Assembly: GCA_031841125.1 (NCBI GenBank)
Contig: CM063109.1
Span: forward strand, 6,796,321-6,860,320
Direction: 5' to 3'
Length of the DNA: 64,000 nt
Source of the DNA: Acanthococcus lagerstroemiae
Lineage: Eukaryota > Arthropoda > Insecta > Hemiptera > Eriococcidae
Position numbers and translations under genes: made by a program. The notes below the pieces were generated by a model that was given only the letters and a program-made list of their open reading frames with translations, had not been told where the DNA came from and ran no database searches. The stretch's first letter is position 1, and each line of letters opens with the position of its first letter. This document shows, one piece after another, positions 57,074 through 64,000 of the stretch.

Positions 57074-57989
57074 CAACGAAATATCCGTGTATAGCAGAAT
57101 TGCGGAAGAGTTTCGCGAATGTTCTGCACGGGTAATAACAAATGCGGCAGCACGTAATGATGACCCAGTAGTGGTCATCAAAGGCCCAGCCGAATTGCGG
57201 CATGCCCCCTCGCCTAGTCAAAAACTTTGTCGAGCCGAGATCGTGATGACAGGCATGAAACGATAAAACGGAAGGCGGAAGAGCATCCGGATTGCTCACA
57301 ATATTGTTGTACGTAAATTTACTGGTCCCGTTTGTAGTATCTTGATAAAATTAAATAACAAAAAATGTCGGGAGTACATTCGGGAAAATAGGTGTCGGGG
57401 AAATGGATTCGAGGGAATTTTACTTGTCGGGAATGTGGCTTTAGGAATCTGGTCCTCTACCAAAAGGAACGTGTCATGATTTTTAATTTCCGCGAATAAT
57501 GCGGGTACGTCAAGCTGTGAGCCCTTCAAGGTATGTCCCGAGTCGAACACAGCTGCAGGAATAACTTAGTCAACATCCGAGTCTCCTCCAGTTCTGTACA
57601 AGTACCATTCTTACCCTTCACAGCACTGTGAAGTAAAAACGCTTATATGCAGACTCGGTGGTGGGGTTATTATGTCCACTTTTGGATCCAACCGCGCAGA
57701 AAAAAACCTCCAGGTAATCTTGGCAAAATTTACACATTAACATACACTGCAAATTCTTAGCGCTCAAAACTTGCTCGCTATAAATTAAACTTAGAGATTC
57801 CATACAAATGATGAAACCAATGAACCGAATTTTCCTGCTGCCTTGGTGTCCAAAAAAATTATCAGCCAAAGCTGGAACCTGAGCCCGGAAACAATTATTT
57901 GCTGGACCTGGCTTCGGCTCCAGTCTCTGAACTTCTTCCCTTTTTTCTCGTTTTCCTTCAACCTTCCCCCGCTCCCTATTTTTGGTTGA
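57074..57989. other. Spacer without a recognisable gene
   Basis: Short ORFs on both strands show no family resemblance and no splice-compatible context. Confidence 0.35.
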
Positions 57990-58440
57990 GCCGGGTGTGA
58001 CCCAGTTGAAGAGGAAAGTCGAATTTGTGACACTTATCGGGGTGAAATTGACCAGTTGAATTTTCGAACTAAGCGTTACGAAAGAACCCTATTCCGATTT
58101 CGAAGTTGGGTCATACTTGCCCATCTGAAGAGGACAAATTTGTAATTCGAGGTCCAAATCGCCGTTCAATTACAAATGTGATCGAGTTTTCGAAATATGT
58201 GACACAAAATACCCTATTCTGAGACCTTGTTTAATTTTTTCAGCAAAGTCAAATTGACCCATGGGAAGGTGTCAAATTTAGATTTTAGGGCCCAAAACGA
58301 GGCTGGGTTCAAAATCTGACAGAATTTTCGAACTCAGCGACTCCTATTCCGTACCTTGTTCAAACTGTTTAGCAATCAAACTGGCCTCTTTAGGAGATGA
58401 AGTCACAATTGGGACTCAAATCGGGGTCGGAACAAAAACC
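57990..58440. repeat. Decayed tandem repeat, about 120-130-bp unit
   Basis: About three and a half units share a track of GTGACCCAGTTGAAGAGG-like, TTTTCGAACT, CCTATTCCG, CCTTGTTCAA and GGGACTCAAATCG words in the same order. They have diverged strongly. No coding content. Confidence 0.5.
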
Positions 58441-60072
58441 TAATTGCATTTCCAATCTCAACGGCCCAAAAAAACTCTGATTCGGATACTTTTTTGATAC
58501 GCTTCCATTCAAAATTCCACGGTTAATTTTTTTCATACCAAATACACACACTTGACGATGCTGTTCAGCTATTCTGTCTCGATTTGATTTCATTAAAAAA
58601 AAAAAATGTCTGGCACACTCAGTGCGTAATTACATTTCACTAACGTACCTGAAATACAGAATATCAACAGTCATCTTGAACTAAATTCAAGTATACAAGA
58701 CTTTAATAAAATTCACTTACGCTTCGATCAATTTAATCTATACGTACACAAATCAACATCTTAGATTTAGAATTACCTATTCGCGAACAGAAATCAACGT
58801 TTATAATTATTATGATTTACAAACGAACCCATTCTATACGAAACAATTACGAGACTTTTAAAAACGATTAACACTTACAGTTTTCGCTGAAAACAAAAAC
58901 TAAACATTCATTCCGACATAACAGTTAGAAATTATTACATTTAATATGTTTCAAAAACGCAATACGAACCCAAGTGATAGGAAAATAGGATCAAATCGAT
59001 ACGCACTTCAGCGGTATTTCCGGGAAATAATCTTCTTCGATAATAGAAAATCGTACGTACATTGAATTAGAATAATTATATAAAATCGTGAAAACTTAAA
59101 AAAGAATTCGACGCGGTAAAAAGGGTAATAGAAACAACTAGGCTCTGAGATACGCGTTCATCTTGGTAACGAAACTCACGCTTCGAATCACCTAAAGATC
59201 ACTGTGAAGCTTCATGCACGCCACTGCAGAATACGAGGAATTCATTCTTGATGAACGCCTTCTAATGCACATTCGATCTAGTTTCGTTGAGACATACAAA
59301 TGAAACGTTCACGTGATTCAGTCAGAACGTGAGTAACTTACTTGAATAACTAAGCCGAAAAATCGAATTACAAGAGGCCTGCCGTCCGTCATAACTAGAA
59401 ATTTACGAAGTTTTTGCATGGAAAAGTTTTTAAAACTAGCAGCGTGTCGAGGATTTCCCGATGGCTGAAAATATTTACACAGCTCGAGTTGTTCGGTAGA
59501 TAGCAGACACCTTGCAATCGACGATTCGTTTCACTAAACCAGTCTTGTTTAACTAGGACAATGAAATTTTCACACATTCGAATTCAATCACGCAGCGACA
59601 CCGTAACGCGACATGCGTTCACCAAATGCCTATCGCAGTTGACTTACATGATATGGAACTTCACTATTCTTTTAAAGCCACTCAAAAATGTGATACCTGG
59701 CTAACTTAATAAATGACTAGCCAATTACAGGGTCGTGATCGGTAATACATACATACGACCACATTTTAAACGAAATGAAACGTCACACGATTTTTTATAG
59801 AAGAAAAAATATACTAGAAAAATAACCGCAACCTGTAAATTTTCACTGCCTGAAATCGTACACACCGTAGACTAAAAATTTAGATTAAACGAAAAATTTC
59901 AATCCCCAAATAAAATCCACTTTTAAGGCGATGCGTAAATCGCGTACTGACTGAATTTTAATTTTAATCGTCCTTATATTAAAATAAGTCAGGTAACTTC
60001 TACAAAAATAATACACAATATGTACACACAAACAAATAATGTGTAACAAATGACCGATTTCACCGTATTCAG
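58441..60072. other. AT-rich stretch; possible IFRD1 3' untranslated region
   Basis: No exon or RNA gene is recognised. The part adjoining the IFRD1 stop codon (60,072 downwards) should hold its 3' untranslated region, but I cannot place the polyadenylation site. Confidence 0.35.
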
Positions 60073-63000
60073 TTAGGATATCGCAATAGTTTTCTTATCG
60101 CGATGTTTGGCCCGACAAATGCTCCTGGCCTTAAATGCGGCTGCGTTCATTAAATGCTAAAAATAGAAAAACAATTCGGAATTAAAAGATCGATTTACAT
60201 TAAGCGAGTAACAATTCTTATTTCAAGCTTCTGAGCAAGGAGATTCATTACAATTCGGCATTGTGAGAATACTGTTTACATTCAGAGCCCCAAGAAGAAT
60301 TCATTTTAGGAAAATGAAAACGTTGAAGTCAGATAGGTTGACTTGAGGTATAACAGATCATTTTACATTTCGGGGACAAGGGAGCAGACTTCACGTACAA
60401 CAGATCACTTTCAAATGATTAAAGAATATTTATTGTAAATTGTACAGACATTTTTCGGATTTTGTAGGTGGACAACTCGGCTTCCATTTCAGGTTGTCGA
60501 GGGGAGGGGTAAGATATTTATTCTATGGATAGATGTTCCGCGGAGCCTAAGAAACGGAAATCGGAATCATTACGACTAAGACCCGTTTCACACGTATCCG
60601 ACAGCAAATAGCAACGCTTTCACACCTATCCGACATGTCGGTCCGCGTCATTTAGCCGTCATTATGTCGGATACGTGTCGAGGCAAGAGCCGACATTCCT
60701 CGACATCAAACCGACGTCGGGCCGACTTCGTGTGAAAGCTCTTATTTACTTGCGTGTATCCATTTTAGGCCGGTCCGATGTCGGACCAGCATGTCGGATA
60801 CGTATGAAACGGGCCTAAATGATGACCTCGTAATCAGGGTTCTCGATCAGACTTCACCACTGAATGGTTTTCAAGGGAATTACGTATTTTCAAATAGAAC
60901 GCCACGGAATTTTCCCAGGCAAATAATTATTTTCCTCCGCGTGTCCGAATTCAGGGTCTCTATGCTCGAAATGAACCGAACTTTTAATAAAAGGGATAAA
61001 GAATACAGTTTGCCCGGAATCAATATTCCGACATTCACGATCAACGAAGGAATTAAACCATCGATACTTACGCGCTCTAGTTTGCTTTGTTTATGTGACG
61101 GTGAAGACATCGATGAAACCTTCTCTCCGAGGTGTAATATATCACGCAATAGATCATTTTCCTTCAGATGTAAATTCATGCCGGAGCCCAAAGCCTGTGC
61201 ACCAATAACACCAATCAATAAACTGTGCGATAGCACACTTCCACGAACGAGTCCATGAAACTGATAACTTACTTGTCGAAATGCGTCGTACTGTTTCTTA
61301 CGGCACCACGTATCCAAAGACAAACATTCCTGACCGAAACGCACTTGCAATTTTGGAAACTGTCCCTCCTTGAATGAAAATAACGAATAATTAATGACTG
61401 ACATCTTTAAACATGTTTCAAGTAGTGTGACAAGAGATGAGGAAATTCAAGAACAGCGCCCCTCGTTACAGTATTGGAAGTCGAGAAGACCAACTCAAAG
61501 AGAACAGAGGGCTACAAACCTCACTATTGGTAGAGATATAAGAACGAAGAAGAAGAAAAGGCTATAACGAGAACAGAAAAACAGATAGATGAACGGGATG
61601 TAAGTCGGAAGGACAGCTACAGTAGACGAAGGTAATAGATAAACTATTATGAACAGGGGATCACTGCTCTATCTCCTGCCTGCCAGGCACGGAGATAAGA
61701 TAGCTTCAAGTTACCGACGATCAAAGATCGTGTCTCTCAAATCTTGGCTCCGCTTTTCCTGCGAGGAGGGAAGGAGATCGCCTGCCAACATATCTGTCCA
61801 TCTGCCTGCCTACTTGCATGCTTCTTGTGTGTCAACCCGTTCAACTCCTCATGGCTGATCATTGACTGTTCCTCAGATTGACTATCCATGCTTCTACCTG
61901 ATTGTATCTTGGAATAATACTCAGATACGCTACCCGACCTCTTTTTTCCCGAGGAGAATATAGTTTTCCAGTACGTCTTCAAACCTCAATTCCAATTTTC
62001 CAATGATTTCAAAGAAACTTGAAGATTATGGACCATAGCAAAGCATACTCACCTCGACATATCTAATTATATCTCGAAAGACGGATCTCTGTGTTTTACG
62101 ATCCTTTTTAGCCCGAAATTTGTGTGAGTCAGTGGCCAGGTCTTTCAATTTACTAATCAGTTCTTCATCTGGTTCCCACTCGAGAACACTATCGAATTCT
62201 TTCAGTTGTTCTAATACGACTGCTATCACCTCTCCTGCTGCCATACGTATGTCGACGCTATTCGAGTCCAGCAATCCGATTACATCCTTTAAATACCTGC
62301 AAAAACGAATATAATCCGTATTGAATTAGCTCCCAGTTATTGGAATTGCGTTGCACTTACAACCCGCGAATTCAATATCATATCGAAGAAAGATTTCCAA
62401 CGGCTCAAAAAATTTCCATCGACTTTCTTTTAAAAGATCAGATTCGCGTCACTGTTCACAAGATATGCGAACAACGTATAAGTAGAAATAACGTTACTCG
62501 TGTGCACTCGAAAAAATAAACCCCGGGCTTCTTAATTTCAACACGTGACTGCTCACTAACAGCGAATAACGTCATTACGAGCACTCGGCCAAAACAGATA
62601 TGCACTTTCTGCTTTTCACAGATACGGAATTACTTCTACATCTTCACATATAACGTAGTTCTGGTAACGAAACTTATTTCCACGCTTCAACCCACGTGAC
62701 AATAGATTACTACGTACAGTAAAAACGAATCCGTCGTCGTTGCAACTGTTAACAACAAACACCAAGCGGAGATGGCAGACGTATAAAGTAATGTTTCATC
62801 CGCATTTTGAGTTGAACTTAGAAACGATATGCTGAATGTTTGTCTAAGGGCGTCCATTACTTCTTCTACATCTTCGTAATTCCCAATGAACGTCAGTATA
62901 CTTAAGGCCCAACAACACTGAAATGCAAAATAAGTAATAATTCGCTCCTCAACACCGGAACCCGGAAAGTCGCAATCACTTACTTTCGCCCGAGCTACGT

Positions 63001-63671
63001 AGGACATACTCCCGTCACTAACAATCAACATCAGGGATGGTATCAGGCTCTGACAAATTTCATCGACGACGTTCGTGGAACCCAACTGAACTCCGAAAAG
63101 GGCAGCCAACTGAGCTGCAGCCGCTTGCTCAGCTCCTCTGCCTTTTTTCAGACTTCGCTCGATGGCGTCGCTGATGGTCATTCTCCTACAAACAACAAGC
63201 CACTTTTTCAGAATACCAACTTCTTGAACGCAAGCCAGATGGAAAGTTAAATGGGAACGCGCTTCAAGCTACATGATATAGTACGCACCTTCGAATAACA
63301 AAATCCGGGACAAATCGTTTCATCAATGCAGCAGTAACCGATTCAATACTTGAAATACGACTTTGTACAGATTTCTCGAACATGCCTTCAATTGCTTCCG
63401 ATAGTTTATCTTCGAATAATTCTATTTCTTGATTTTGATCAGTGATATCATCGCCAAGATCTAGAATAAAATAACATGCGCTCAGTATCGTTACTTCCTT
63501 GTATACGTAGATGGTCATCTTGTTGAATAACGTTATTACGTGTATCTTCGCAGATAGTGCTTCCAGAAACGGTACTTATAACACTGGCGTTATCATTTAA
63601 CGAATCTTCATCGGACATCCCACTTGCTTCCACTTTCGGCAACAATAGCGAACTTCGCATATTGCTATTCT
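60073..63671 (-). CDS. IFRD1: Interferon-related developmental regulator 1, at least 8 exons
   Basis: IFRD proteins are HEAT/ARM-type co-regulators of transcription that also touch ribosome function. Exons: 63671 to about 63560 (donor uncertain), 63460-63289, 63185-62984, 62917-62718, 62296-62053, 61368-61273, 61194-61072, 60156-60073. GT-AG ends and phases agree from 63,460 onward. Family marks are S-D-E-D-S near the N terminus, R-R-M-T-I-S-D-A-I-E-R-S-L-K-K-G, M-A-A-G-E-V, K-F-R-A-K-K-D-R-K-T-Q-R-S-V-F-R-D and A-L-G-S-G-M-N. The last exon reads H-L-M-N-A-A-A-F-K-A-R. The first visible exon follows an acceptor and contains M-R-S-S (ATG at 63,660), which may be the start, or the true start may lie upstream beyond the window. 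The donor between 63,500 and 63,590 has three phase-compatible choices. A Harbinger-like MITE sits in the last intron. Confidence 0.9.
60580..60815. mobile_element. PIF/Harbinger-like MITE with TAA duplication (IFRD1 intron)
   Basis: GACCCGTTTCACACGTATCC at the left and the inverse of GGCCCGTTTCATACGTATCC at the right bound 236 bp. TAA stands directly outside both ends (60,577-60,579 and 60,816-60,818), as PIF/Harbinger elements duplicate TWA. The interior is full of GTCGG/CCGAC words that also pair with each other. No coding region. Confidence 0.78.
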
Positions 63672-64000
63672 CTGGAATAAAAATGATTTCAGTCAACAGC
63701 TGATCAACAAGGTTGATTCAGAAACATTCGTGATGTTCAGGTACAAGTGCGGAAGTTCATTACCAATAAGTACGTCAGCACTTTGAGTGTTCTAATTAGG
63801 TTTCATGTTTTGGGTTGCATAATATGATGTGACACATACACGGGAAATTAACAATAATTTAACTGGGGCAGTTCACGAAAAACTATGCTCAGTACATGCC
63901 GTAACATGAACTTGTGAAATGAAAGACACGAATGGTCCTTGAATTTCACGATCATCAGACGAATATAAAAGCAATGAAAATACGTCACATACCACTTCGT
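63672..64000. other. 5' intron of IFRD1 or upstream sequence
   Basis: The acceptor at 63,672-63,673 shows that this stretch begins as an intron on the minus strand. I see no convincing preceding exon up to the end of the window. Confidence 0.5.

Noticed and set aside
61649..61982. ORFs inside the IFRD1 intron as an alternative exon
   Set aside because: The exons on both sides join in phase with conserved sequence, and the ORFs show no family resemblance.

Overview
The window looks like part of an animal nuclear genome, most likely an insect. The genes have many short exons with GT-AG introns, the background is AT-rich, and transposon remnants are dense. The repeat content and the protein divergence would fit a hemipteran such as a scale insect or mealybug, but I cannot fix the taxon from the sequence alone. 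There are no bacterial-type operons, no CRISPR array and no intact tRNA or rRNA gene.

Layout. Roughly the left two thirds (1-42,400) is gene-poor. Its only convincing host-gene piece is a first exon of a secreted leucine-rich-repeat protein (6,339-6,724, minus). The rest is a mosaic of decayed mobile DNA: many hAT-type elements, several with 8-bp target-site duplications (714, 9,038, 10,002, 12,446, 18,964, 22,552, 22,892, 31,785, 32,732); pogo-like remnants (2,112 and 30,797); RTE-type LINE fragments (14,884, 28,342, 32,600); a tRNA-derived SINE (18,669, minus); long palindromes and foldback-like repeats (7,251, 36,339, 27,633); and other TIR elements. At 22,194-24,636 three insertions are nested inside one another. 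The element at 27,633-30,702 has ~300-bp inverted arms, carries an unfamiliar conserved-looking protein, and is itself split by a LINE. The element at 25,658-27,539 carries twelve copies of a CCACGGCAT motif.

The right third (42,400-64,000) is gene-dense and holds four housekeeping genes that can be read exon by exon. NOMO (nodal modulator, ER membrane, 17 exons, minus) and SNX17 (sorting nexin 17, 10 exons, plus) are head to head with 1,054 bp between their start codons. UQCRB (complex III subunit 7, 4 exons, minus) is convergent with SNX17. IFRD1 (interferon-related developmental regulator, at least 8 exons, minus) ends the window, with its 5' end probably outside. MITEs sit in the introns of NOMO, SNX17 and IFRD1. 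The four genes act in unrelated processes (ER translocon accessory, endosomal recycling, respiration, transcriptional co-regulation), so their adjacency is ordinary synteny and not a pathway cluster.

The most notable points are an apparent 1-nt frameshift in NOMO exon 8, an unusual in-frame 76-codon extension of NOMO exon 9, the nested transposons, and the two unfamiliar elements at 25.7-30.7 kb.
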